From positions 1 to 16,453 of the forward strand of contig DLPY01000041.1 in the NCBI GenBank assembly GCA_002478685.1: a DNA stretch of 16,453 nucleotides, written 5' to 3'. The stretch is from Flavobacteriaceae bacterium UBA7446. Lineage in GTDB: Bacteria; Bacteroidota; Bacteroidia; Flavobacteriales; Flavobacteriaceae. This document shows positions 1 through 6,453 of the stretch, piece by piece; position 1 is the stretch's first letter, and every line of letters starts with the position of its first letter. Position numbers and translations under genes: made by a program. Under the pieces are notes generated by a model that saw nothing but the letters and a program-made list of their open reading frames with translations, was not told where the DNA came from and did not search any database.

Positions 1-2
1 TC

Positions 3-719
3 ACCAAAAAATTCTTTGCTACTGAAGTCGCAACAGGACAGGAGTCAGAGGTTGATGAAACTACGTACAATATTTACAAGAAATCTAAGGACTTTACAAG
101 TTTAAGAGAAGATTTTACGGAGTCACGTTTACCAGAAATTGTAAAAAACATTGCTTTAATTCATGTTGCTAATGGAGATAATGATGCTGCTATGGTAGCT
201 ATAAAATCCGCAAGAAAATTATCTCCTAAAGATGTAGGGCTGATTTTAACCGAAGCAGATTTATACATCAAACTTGGTGATGAAGCTCGTTTTGGTACGC
301 TTATGCAGGAAGCGATTACGCAAGACCCAAATAATGCCATTCTATATTATAATCTTGGTGTTATCAATGGAAATGAAGGAAAACGTGATGAAGCTATTGA
401 CTATTACAAAAAAGCAATTGAATTAGATCCAACTTATGAAGCTACTTATTTAAACCTCTCGTCTGTTATTTTGGAGGGTGAAGCAGATATAGTAAATCAA
501 ATGAATGCATTAGGTACGTCTGCTGCTGATAACCGTAAGTACGATCAGTTAAAAGCTAAGCGTGAAGGGTTGTTTTTAGAGGCGGTTCCCTACTTAGAGC
601 AATTGGTAAAAATAAATCCCAAAAGCACAGATGCAATTACGACACTAAAAAATATTTTCGGTACTATTGGCGACACCGCCAACTTTAAAAAATATCGTGA
701 TATGTTAGAAGCGCTCTAA
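3..719 (+). CDS. TPR-repeat protein, C-terminal part (5' end outside window)
   Basis: The reading frame is open from base 3 to the TAA at 717-719, giving 238 residues without an upstream start. The first in-frame ATG (192) lies mid-domain, because the residues before it (such as LPEIVKNIALIHVANGDND) look like a helical repeat too, so the gene begins outside the window. The clearest tetratricopeptide repeat is encoded at about 336-431 (YYNLGVINGNEGKRDEAIDY, then KKAIELDP). A weaker one precedes it (about 234-329, ending QEAITQDP) and a degenerate one follows (AVPYLEQLVKINPKS). TPR solenoids mediate protein-protein contacts; no enzymatic motif is visible. The partner and the cellular location cannot be told, since the N-terminus and any signal peptide are missing. 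It converges on the NlpC-like gene with a 44-bp gap. Confidence 0.85.
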   Translation, partial: TKKFFATEVATGQESEVDETTYNIYKKSKDFTSLREDFTESRLPEIVKNIALIHVANGDNDAAMVAIKSARKLSPKDVGLILTEADLYIKLGDEARFGTLMQEAITQDPNNAILYYNLGVINGNEGKRDEAIDYYKKAIELDPTYEATYLNLSSVILEGEADIVNQMNALGTSAADNRKYDQLKAKREGLFLEAVPYLEQLVKINPKSTDAITTLKNIFGTIGDTANFKKYRDMLEAL

Positions 720-740
720 CATGTTGCTTTTATATTATTG

Positions 741-765
741 AAAACCTCGTTTTTATGGGGTCTTT
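741..765 (+). terminator. Weak terminator-like hairpin after the TPR gene
   Basis: ACCTC (744-748) pairs with GGGGT (757-761) across an 8-nt loop, with one T-G wobble. A flanking AAA can pair with TTT (763-765) past a bulged C. It sits in the 44-bp gap between converging genes, where a terminator is expected. There is no long T-run, so termination is only plausible. Confidence 0.3.
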
Positions 766-1510
766 ATGCAATAGATTTGATGAGGCGCAGCTTATGCGTA
801 TGTGTTCTCAAATCAGGATTGAAAATTCCAGTTTGGTCTAACCTATCCATACGTACTTGACCGTGCGCATGAATTATATAGTTATTCTCTAAAATTATGC
901 CTACATGAATTATTTCACCATCACTATTATCAAAGAAAGCTAAATCTCCAGATTCTGCTTCTTCAATAAAACTCAGAACTACGCCTTTTTTTGCTTGCTT
1001 AACAGCCGTTCTTGGTAAGCTAATGCCACATAGCGCATAAACAATTTGCACAAAGCCATCTGCATCAACACCAAATGGAGATTTACCGCCTTTACGAAAC
1101 GGTGTATTTATAAACCTCAATGCCATACTGCGGATGTTGTTTTTTTCTGGCTGATGCCCTGCTGTTTCACCTTCAAAATGATGGCCTAAAAATGTAGTAT
1201 GTTGCACCATACTTCCTATGGGAACAACAAATAATATCTGGTTGTTATTATAAATGAACTCAACTAAGTTTGTTGATATTTTTGGAGCTTGCTTGGAGAG
1301 TTTTTCAAAATCTTTAGTTGAAATCTCATGGTATTGGGTGTTTTCAATCCAACCAGTTGTGTTGTCTAATAAACGAATCTGACTAAAGTGTTTTTTTATT
1401 TTTAAAATTTGAAAAAGCTCTCCATATAATACCTCACTCAGAACCAATGCATTGTGTTGCCCTGCCTCTCGCAGTGGAAGTAAACTCAGCACGCAAATAC
1501 CGTATGTCAT
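764..1510 (-). CDS. NlpC/P60-like protein with SH3-like N-terminus; catalytic Cys replaced by Ala
   Basis: The 248-residue protein begins MTYGICVLSLLPLREAGQ. Residues 1-105 resemble the bacterial SH3-like wall-binding region that precedes NlpC/P60 domains in Bacteroidota, and about 125-248 is the NlpC/P60 fold. The family cleaves peptide bonds in peptidoglycan stem peptides with a Cys-His-polar triad, the Cys usually lying in a D-C-S-G-F motif. Here the motif reads GVDADGFVQIVY (147-158): Ala150 stands where the Cys should be and Asp151 where Ser is usual. The codons GAT-GCA-GAT-GGC are unambiguous. The His motif is kept (IHVGIILE, His202), as is the third position (IIHAHGQ, His214 or His216). 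The usual Tyr/Trp just before the GG pair is also lost (TPFRKGG, 136-142). The frame is intact, so this looks like a pseudoenzyme (binding, scaffold or regulatory role) or a subfamily with another chemistry, not a decayed gene. No clear signal peptide is visible. It is divergent from the HD-domain gene. Confidence 0.85.
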   Translation of the reverse strand: MTYGICVLSLLPLREAGQHNALVLSEVLYGELFQILKIKKHFSQIRLLDNTTGWIENTQYHEISTKDFEKLSKQAPKISTNLVEFIYNNNQILFVVPIGSMVQHTTFLGHHFEGETAGHQPEKNNIRSMALRFINTPFRKGGKSPFGVDADGFVQIVYALCGISLPRTAVKQAKKGVVLSFIEEAESGDLAFFDNSDGEIIHVGIILENNYIIHAHGQVRMDRLDQTGIFNPDLRTHTHKLRLIKSIA

Positions 1511-1514
1511 ATAT

Positions 1515-1522
1515 CAAAAATA
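1515..1522 (-). promoter_or_regulatory. Possible -7 element for the NlpC-like gene
   Basis: On the minus strand TATTTTTG fits the Bacteroidota -7 pattern TAnnTTTG and ends 4 nt before the ATG, which would give an almost leaderless transcript. No TTG is found at the proper -33 distance. A second TATATTTTG-like stretch lies a few bases upstream and could be used instead. Weak call. Confidence 0.25.
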
Positions 1523-1564
1523 AGTCAAAATATATATCTTACTAACGAATGTGTTGAAAAGTGG

Positions 1565-1572
1565 TACTTTTG
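1565..1572 (+). promoter_or_regulatory. Possible -7 element for the 7TM-HD gene
   Basis: TACTTTTG matches TAnnTTTG exactly and lies 14 nt upstream of the ATG at 1587, which would leave a leader of roughly 8 nt. There is no TTG 17-23 bp upstream, so only half of the two-part promoter is seen. Confidence 0.4.
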
Positions 1573-1586
1573 TTTAAATCTTTTTT

Positions 1587-3605
1587 ATGAAGTTTTTTTA
1601 CCGCTATCAAGCTGCTTTTTACAAAGCATTTCTTTGTTTGGTTACAACAGCTTTAGTGGTTTATATGTTGCCAAGAGGCGCAAGCTTTAAATATGAAATT
1701 CAAGAGGGTAAACCTTGGCAATATGAAACACTTTTGGCACCCTATGATTTTCCAATTCAAAAATCAAAAGAAGAACTAAGTCGTGAGCGAGAAGCACTTG
1801 AAGCAAGTGTTCCACGCTATTTTTCGGTACAAGATGAAACTTTAACATCTATTTTAAACTATTTCGATGAGTATGCGCGTACTCTTCCTGCCACTCCAGA
1901 ACATAATGCGGTTTTGATTAATTGGCGTACAGTTATAGAAGAAATTTATGCTGTAGGTGTAATTTCCGATGCGCAAATTATAGCTGAAAATGAAACCGTT
2001 GCCATGGTAAATGACACACGTCAATCTAAAACATCAATAGCTGATTTATATAATGAAAAGGAGGCTAAAGACATCCTTTTAAGCCAATTAGCTGTTTTTG
2101 GTTCAGACGTACTCTCAGAAGCTACGTTACAATATCTCCTATCACTTATTGTGCCCAACATATATTTTGATGAGGAGTTAACACTTCAATTTAAATCGAT
2201 TGCAGTTGCAGGAATTATTCCCATTCGCGGATTGGTAACTAAGGGGACGCGCATCATTGCTAAAGGAGAAGTGATAGAGGGGGAAAAACTTCAAAGATTA
2301 AAATCATTACAACAAGAGTTTGAGTCTCAAACATGGACGCAGTCCAACACCACTTGGATTATTTTGGGGTATTCACTTTTGGTATTGGTTCCTGTGCTTT
2401 TATTATTTGTGTTTTTATGGCGTACTCGAAAAATGGTTTTTGAAAACAACAAACGCCTCACATTTTTATGTTTAAATGTGTTGCTAATGGTAATGCTTAC
2501 CAAAGTTGTAATAGATGTAGATCCGCAATACGTTTATGCGGTTCCAATTTGTATGTTGCCCTTGCTGATGCGTACATTTTTTGATACACGCATAGCACTT
2601 TTTACGTTGTTGACTACTTTATTTTTAATTGCGTTTTTGGTACCTAATAGCTTTGAGTTTATTTATTTGCAAATCATGGCTGGTATTTTAGCTTCTCTCA
2701 CTGTAAATGATTTGTACCGTAGGGCTAAGCTGTTTATCTCTGTGGGGCTTATCGTAGGCTTGTATGCTATTTCATATGTTGCGTTTACACTTATCCATGA
2801 CGGTAATTTATTACAATTATCATATGAGGTACTACTGCTTTTTGTTATCAATGGTTTGGCGATTTTATTTGTGCAACCTTTGATTTATATTTTTGAAAAA
2901 GTATTTGGTTTGGTTTCAGATGCTTCTCTACTTGAATTATCTGATACCAACAGTAAGCTACTTCGTGAACTTGCTGACAAAGCTCCTGGAACGTTTCAGC
3001 ATTCTTTGCAGGTAGCAAATATTGCCGAAGCGGCTGCAAACGCCATTGGTGCAAACACACTATTGACTAGAGTGGGAGCATTATACCATGATATTGGAAA
3101 GCTGAAAAACCCTGTATTTTTTAGTGAAAATCAGGCTACTTACAGTCCTCACGAAGACCTTGAGCCTGAAGTTAGTGCAAAAATTATTATCGATCATGTT
3201 ATAAATGGAATTACGAATGCCAGAAAATCAAAATTACCCGACCGTGTAATTGATTTTATTCGTACGCATCACGGCACTACAACAGTATTATTTTTTTTAC
3301 AACAAGCCCAACAAATCAATCCTGACATTGATGTAGAGCAGTTTCAATACCCTGGACCAAAACCTTTTTCTAAAGAAACGGCAATTGTAATGATATCCGA
3401 TGGAGTCGAGGCTGCCTCAAAAAGTTTGAAAGAACCTACAGCAGAAAAAATAGTTGCTTTTGTAGATAAAATTGTAAATCGCTTAATGGATGAAAATCAA
3501 TTTTTGGAAGCCAATATCACACTTCGTGAAATTGAAACCGTAAAGAAAGTGTTAACTGAAAAACTCATTAGCAGCTACCATTTACGCGTTTCGTATCCAG
3601 AATAA
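1587..3605 (+). CDS. PgpH-like 7TM-HD membrane phosphodiesterase (probable c-di-AMP hydrolase)
   Basis: The protein has 672 residues in the order typical of the 7TMR-HD (PgpH) family: a membrane anchor near 12-28, a large extracytoplasmic domain (about 35-250), seven hydrophobic segments (about 255-435), and a cytoplasmic HD phosphohydrolase domain (about 465-640). The metal and catalytic residues are complete: His472 (FQHSLQVANIAE), His501-Asp502 (LYHDIGK), His537, His561-His562 (RTHHGTT) and Asp605 (MISDGVEA). In Listeria PgpH of this family degrades cyclic di-AMP to pApA; the same reaction here is inferred from domain order and motifs, not proven for this phylum. Lowering c-di-AMP commonly affects osmotic balance, potassium transport and cell-wall stress. 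It is divergent from the NlpC-like gene (76-bp gap) and ends 118 bp before the TonB-receptor start. The ATG at 1587 puts basic residues before the first membrane segment, supporting this start. Confidence 0.93.
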   Translation: MKFFYRYQAAFYKAFLCLVTTALVVYMLPRGASFKYEIQEGKPWQYETLLAPYDFPIQKSKEELSREREALEASVPRYFSVQDETLTSILNYFDEYARTLPATPEHNAVLINWRTVIEEIYAVGVISDAQIIAENETVAMVNDTRQSKTSIADLYNEKEAKDILLSQLAVFGSDVLSEATLQYLLSLIVPNIYFDEELTLQFKSIAVAGIIPIRGLVTKGTRIIAKGEVIEGEKLQRLKSLQQEFESQTWTQSNTTWIILGYSLLVLVPVLLLFVFLWRTRKMVFENNKRLTFLCLNVLLMVMLTKVVIDVDPQYVYAVPICMLPLLMRTFFDTRIALFTLLTTLFLIAFLVPNSFEFIYLQIMAGILASLTVNDLYRRAKLFISVGLIVGLYAISYVAFTLIHDGNLLQLSYEVLLLFVINGLAILFVQPLIYIFEKVFGLVSDASLLELSDTNSKLLRELADKAPGTFQHSLQVANIAEAAANAIGANTLLTRVGALYHDIGKLKNPVFFSENQATYSPHEDLEPEVSAKIIIDHVINGITNARKSKLPDRVIDFIRTHHGTTTVLFFLQQAQQINPDIDVEQFQYPGPKPFSKETAIVMISDGVEAASKSLKEPTAEKIVAFVDKIVNRLMDENQFLEANITLREIETVKKVLTEKLISSYHLRVSYPE

Positions 3606-3637
3606 TATTTTTTTTAACAAAAAGCGAAAATATTATT
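3601..3637. terminator. AT-only inverted repeat at the stop codon of the 7TM-HD gene
   Basis: AATAATATTTT (3601-3611) and AAAATATTATT (3627-3637) form a perfect 11-bp inverted repeat around a 15-nt loop that is itself T-rich then A-rich. It overlaps the TAA stop. It could act as a weak bidirectional terminator separating this gene from the next promoter, but the stem has no G-C pairs. Confidence 0.35.
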
Positions 3638-3656
3638 TAAAATTAGTCTAAATAAC

Positions 3657-3687
3657 TTGCACAACATTTATTTACGCATTAGCTTTG
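3657..3687 (+). promoter_or_regulatory. Bacteroidota-type promoter of the TonB-dependent receptor
   Basis: TTG (3657-3659) is followed after exactly 20 bp by TAGCTTTG (3680-3687), a full match to the -33 TTG / -7 TAnnTTTG consensus. Transcription would start near 3693, giving a leader of about 30 nt to the ATG at 3724. A TTG in frame at 3685 lies inside the -7 box and so cannot be the translation start. Confidence 0.75.
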
Positions 3688-3723
3688 CAATCGTTCCCTT
3701 TAATTAATCTAAATAAATATAAA

Positions 3724-5958
3724 ATGAATTTAAAATATAAATTAGGCATCTTTAAAATCTTAGTTTTCATGACCGCATCAGCTCAAAATCCATCAGATCG
3801 AGTTATTTTGGACTCAGTACAGAAGCTTGACGAGGTTATTATCAGTGTTAATACGATTCTTGGAAGCAAATTTGCTGCTCAAAAACGAACAGGAGCCTCT
3901 TATTATTTGTCTTCTGATGATTTAGAGCGGTTTGGTTATGCCGATATTAATCGTGCGTTGCGTGTGGTGCCTGGCGTAAATTTTTATGAAGAAGATGGAT
4001 ATGGTTTACGTCCTAATATATCGCTTCGAGGAACCTCTCCTCAACGGAGTTCCAAGATTACCCTTATGGAAGACGGCGTGCTTATTGCTCCGGCTCCCTA
4101 TAGTTCGCCAGCCGCCTATTATTTTCCTTCTGTAATGCGTATGCAAGCTATTGAAATACTAAAGGGAAGTAGTCAAGTGCAGCACGGACCATTTACAACG
4201 GGTGGTGCCATTAACTTAGTTTCTACTGCGATTCCGGATGATTTCTCAGCAAAACTTAGTTCCAGCTATGGAAGTTTTAATACCATGCAACTCCATACCA
4301 CAGTTGGGCAATCTTTTGAAAACATCGCCTACGTACTTGAGTATTTAAACTTTAATTCTGATGGTTTTAAACGCCTTAGAGAAAACGACAATACGGGATT
4401 TGATATTTATGATTTGATGAGTAAATTTAAATTTTCTACTGATGCTGATGCTAAGCTAGCACAATCATTAGAAGTTAAATATCACTTTTATGATGAAAAA
4501 TCCAATGAAACCTACCTTGGGCTTTCTGAGACTGATTTTAATGCAAATCCATATTCCAGATATCTTTCTTCGCAAAATGATGTAATGAATGCTGAACAGC
4601 GTCAAGTGATGCTAACTCACATTATTGATTTCTCAAAGCAATTCAGAATTGTTACCAATGCCTATGACAATAAATTCACACGCAATTGGTATAAACTTGA
4701 CGATGTTGTTTATAACAATGACAAGAAGCGTTTAGCAACAATTCTCAATGATCCGCTATCTTTCCCAAATCATATGAGTATTATTAACGGGACCCTAAAC
4801 TCCGATGACGACACACTTCTTTTAAAAGCAAATAATCGTGTGTATTATTCTCGTGGTATTCAAACCAAAATTGATTACCATTGGTATGGTGAAAACGGTT
4901 CCTTCCATGATATTGAAATAGGTGCTAGACTGCATTTTGATGAGGAAGATCGTTTTCAGTGGGAAGATGGTTACCGCATTGATGGAGGCAATATGACGCT
5001 AACTTCTAATGGAGTGCGTGGTGCTCAGGGGAATCGAATCTCAAGCGCCAATGCTTTTGCCTCATATGTATTGTACAAATATAAGTTTGACAAATTCACC
5101 ATTACTCCTGGGTTTCGCTATGAAAGCATTACCCTAAATAGGGAAGACTGGGGTAGTGCAGACGGGCTAAGACAAAACGCTCCAACTACAAGAGAAAATC
5201 GGATTGACGTATTTATTCCAGGGATTGGATTTAATTATAGTTTTTCAAATCGATTGTCTTTCTTTGGAGGTGTTCACAAGGGATTTTCACCCCCTGGAAA
5301 TGCTCCTGGTGAGAAAGCTGAATATAGCGTTAACTATGAATTAGGATCTCGTTTCAGCACAGGAAAACTCAAAGGAGAAGTCATAGGATTCTTCAATGAT
5401 TATTCTAATCTTTTGGGCTCTGACCTAGCTGCTAGTGGTGGAACAGGTTCACTAGACCAGTTTAATGCCGGAGAGGTAAATGTTAGTGGACTTGAACTTC
5501 AACTTAATTACAATCTTTCAGATTTCAACGCAAAGATTCAAACCCCAATTGCAGTGGCATACACCTTTACTAATGCCATTTTTCAGAATTCATTCGGAAG
5601 TACTCAGGGTATTTGGGGAAGTGTAAGCGAGGGAGATAGAGTCCCTTACATCCCTCAGCAGCAGTTAAGTGTTACAGCTGGTGTTGAACACCAGCGCTAT
5701 GAATTTAATTTAAATGCTCGTTACAATGGTGTCTTTGATACTCAGGCATCTAATGGAGGTACTAAAGACCCAATGAAACTTAATGACAATATTGTCATTG
5801 ATCTTTCAGCCAAGTATCATCTAACTAAAAAAATTAGCTTTTTTGCAAATGTGATTAATCTCTTGGATGAGGTTTATGCCTCTGCTCGTGTACCTGCTGG
5901 TTTCAGATCCGGTCATCCTTTTGGAATATATACAGGGGTAAATATTACGTTGGATTAG
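3724..5958 (+). CDS. TonB-dependent outer-membrane receptor, FecA-like
   Basis: From the ATG at 3724 the protein has 744 residues: a short signal peptide (MNLKYKLGIFKILVFMTASA, cut near Gln21), a possible TonB box (DEVII, 36-40), a plug domain (about 45-170) and a long beta-barrel. The plug motifs ISLRGTSPQRSSKITLMEDG, APYSSPAAYYFPS and HGPFTTGGAINLVSTAIP resemble FecA-type iron(III)-dicitrate/siderophore receptors. Such proteins use TonB-ExbBD energy to import a bound ligand, here probably a ferric chelate; the actual ligand is inferred. It lacks the N-terminal carboxypeptidase-regulatory-like domain common in Bacteroidota receptors and the signalling (STN) extension of FecA. No SusD-like lipoprotein, anti-sigma factor or sigma factor sits beside it, so it is not a polysaccharide-utilization pair. 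It has its own promoter and terminator, hence is monocistronic. No Fur-box-like operator was recognised. In-frame extension back to TTG 3685 is rejected because that codon is in the promoter. Confidence 0.92.
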   Translation: MNLKYKLGIFKILVFMTASAQNPSDRVILDSVQKLDEVIISVNTILGSKFAAQKRTGASYYLSSDDLERFGYADINRALRVVPGVNFYEEDGYGLRPNISLRGTSPQRSSKITLMEDGVLIAPAPYSSPAAYYFPSVMRMQAIEILKGSSQVQHGPFTTGGAINLVSTAIPDDFSAKLSSSYGSFNTMQLHTTVGQSFENIAYVLEYLNFNSDGFKRLRENDNTGFDIYDLMSKFKFSTDADAKLAQSLEVKYHFYDEKSNETYLGLSETDFNANPYSRYLSSQNDVMNAEQRQVMLTHIIDFSKQFRIVTNAYDNKFTRNWYKLDDVVYNNDKKRLATILNDPLSFPNHMSIINGTLNSDDDTLLLKANNRVYYSRGIQTKIDYHWYGENGSFHDIEIGARLHFDEEDRFQWEDGYRIDGGNMTLTSNGVRGAQGNRISSANAFASYVLYKYKFDKFTITPGFRYESITLNREDWGSADGLRQNAPTTRENRIDVFIPGIGFNYSFSNRLSFFGGVHKGFSPPGNAPGEKAEYSVNYELGSRFSTGKLKGEVIGFFNDYSNLLGSDLAASGGTGSLDQFNAGEVNVSGLELQLNYNLSDFNAKIQTPIAVAYTFTNAIFQNSFGSTQGIWGSVSEGDRVPYIPQQQLSVTAGVEHQRYEFNLNARYNGVFDTQASNGGTKDPMKLNDNIVIDLSAKYHLTKKISFFANVINLLDEVYASARVPAGFRSGHPFGIYTGVNITLD

Positions 5959-5982
5959 GTTTCAAATATATTAAGTGTATAG

Positions 5983-6014
5983 AAAAACGTTCAAGTCAAG
6001 CTTGGCGTTTTTTT
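5983..6014 (+). terminator. Rho-independent terminator of the TonB receptor gene
   Basis: AAAAACG (5983-5989) pairs with CGTTTTT, and TCAAG (5991-5995) pairs with CTTGG (6001-6005), leaving a single bulged T at 5990 and the loop TCAAG. The stem runs directly into seven T residues (6008-6014). It starts 24 bp after the stop codon. Confidence 0.8.
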
Positions 6015-6047
6015 ATACGCATTATTTATTCGTGACCTAGGCAGAAT

Positions 6048-6079
6048 GGTTTTACTGACAGCGCCCCGCGCTGAAAACC
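6048..6079. repeat. Bulged GC-capped palindrome, function unknown
   Basis: CAGCGC (6059-6064) and GCGCTG (6068-6073) are perfect arms around CCC. They are extended by GGTTTT (6048-6053) and AAAACC (6074-6079), with a 5-nt bulge (6054-6058) on one side only. It lies between the receptor terminator and the tRNA terminator and is followed by no T-run on either strand. It may be a short repeat element or a structured RNA piece; nothing in the window matches it elsewhere. Confidence 0.45.
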
Positions 6080-6096
6080 AACAAAAAAATAGCAGT

Positions 6097-6107
6097 TTAA
6101 CCCAGAT
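6097..6107. repeat. Direct repeat, copy 1 (ttaacccagat)
   Basis: The 11-bp sequence ttaacccagat occurs here, just beyond the tRNA terminator, and again at 6297-6307, exactly 200 bp away and overlapping the tRNA remnant. The pair brackets the intact tRNA-Arg and its terminator. It may mark an old duplication or recombination endpoint, though a chance match in AT-rich DNA is possible. Confidence 0.4.
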
Positions 6108-6136
6108 AAAAAAGCAAGCTTTTTATTTTAGCTTGC
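6108..6136 (-). terminator. Rho-independent terminator of the tRNA transcript
   Basis: Read on the minus strand, GCAAGCT (6136-6130) and AGCTTGC (6120-6114) form a perfect 7-bp stem with a 9-nt A/T loop, followed by six T residues (6113-6108). It lies 30 bp beyond the 3' end of tRNA-Arg and would end a tRNA-Ser/tRNA-Arg transcript. Confidence 0.8.
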
Positions 6137-6166
6137 ATTATTTCAGCTTTTTGTTAATTTAATTAG

Positions 6167-6240
6167 TGATCGCGGAAGGATTCGAACCTTCGACCGTCTG
6201 CTTAGAAGGCAGATGCTCTATCCAGCTGAGCTACGCGACC
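6167..6240 (-). tRNA. tRNA-Arg (anticodon UCU)
   Basis: The 74-nt gene folds as a cloverleaf on the minus strand. The acceptor arm GGTCGCG pairs with CGCGATC (one G-T), with A as discriminator. The D-arm contains AGCTCAGCTGGATAGAGC, the anticodon stem TCTGC/GCAGA encloses the loop CTTCTAA with anticodon TCT, and the T-loop is TTCGAAT. It reads AGA codons (and AGG by wobble). The 3' CCA is not encoded and must be added after transcription. It has no obvious promoter of its own and is probably cotranscribed with tRNA-Ser upstream. Confidence 0.96.
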
Positions 6241-6296
6241 TTTATTTTTCATTAGCTCATTGAATTTTATCCGTTTCTGTTAGAAATCGTAATGTA

Positions 6297-6307
6297 TTAA
6301 CCCAGAT
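6297..6307. repeat. Direct repeat, copy 2 (ttaacccagat)
   Basis: Second copy of the 11-bp sequence at 6097-6107. It forms the downstream edge of the tRNA remnant, where similarity to tRNA-Arg fades, suggesting that the remnant is a junction between tRNA sequence and former flanking sequence. Confidence 0.4.
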
Positions 6308-6340
6308 GAGCCCTGCCTGTCTTCGGGCAGGTACGCGACC
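6301..6340 (-). pseudogene. tRNA 5' fragment interrupted by a 20-bp palindrome
   Basis: On the minus strand this reads GGTCGCGTA (6340-6332), then a 20-bp insert (6331-6312), then GCTCATCTGGG (6311-6301). Without the insert, 18 of 20 bases match the 5' end of the neighbouring tRNA-Arg (GGTCGCGTAGCTCAGCTGGA). The acceptor strand and D-arm start are present, but the anticodon, T-arm and 3' acceptor strand are not, so it cannot make a tRNA. It lies between the two intact tRNA genes. It is most simply the remnant of a duplicated tRNA into which a palindromic element moved between tRNA positions 9 and 10. Confidence 0.65.
6312..6331. repeat. 20-bp palindromic insert within the tRNA remnant
   Basis: CCTGCC and GGCAGG form 6-bp perfect arms, extended by one T-G pair on the plus strand, around the loop GTCTTC. 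It interrupts an otherwise continuous tRNA-like sequence, which defines its borders exactly. Short GC-rich palindromes of this kind are scattered through some Bacteroidota genomes; membership of such a family is inferred, as only one copy occurs here. Confidence 0.6.
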
Positions 6341-6347
6341 AAGAATG

Positions 6348-6431
6348 CGGAGAGACTGGGATTCGAACCCAGGCAACACTTACGCGTTGACAGATTAGCA
6401 ATCTGCTCCATTACCACTCTGGCACCTCTCC
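6348..6431 (-). tRNA. tRNA-Ser (anticodon GCU)
   Basis: This 84-nt class II tRNA is on the minus strand. The acceptor arm GGAGAGG pairs with TCTCTCC, and the discriminator G is usual for serine. The anticodon stem GCAGAT/ATCTGT encloses TTGCTAA with anticodon GCT, which reads AGC/AGU. A long variable arm (CAACGC, GTAA, GTGTTG) is typical of tRNA-Ser, and the T-arm is CTGGGTTCGAATCCCAG. CCA is not encoded. It lies directly downstream of a clear promoter. Confidence 0.96.
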
Positions 6432-6436
6432 ATTTT

Positions 6437-6450
6437 CCGCCCTGAGGCGG
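6437..6450. repeat. Small GC palindrome in the tRNA-Ser leader
   Basis: CCGCC (6437-6441) and GGCGG (6446-6450) are perfect arms around CTGA. It lies between the -7 box and the first base of tRNA-Ser, so part of it would be in the short 5' leader removed by RNase P. It may be an unrelated short palindromic repeat. Confidence 0.4.
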
Positions 6451-6453
6451 TGG

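Noticed and set aside
3685..3723. N-terminal extension of the TonB receptor from a TTG codon
   Set aside because: The codon lies in the -7 promoter box and upstream of the predicted transcript start; the signal peptide begins at ATG 3724.
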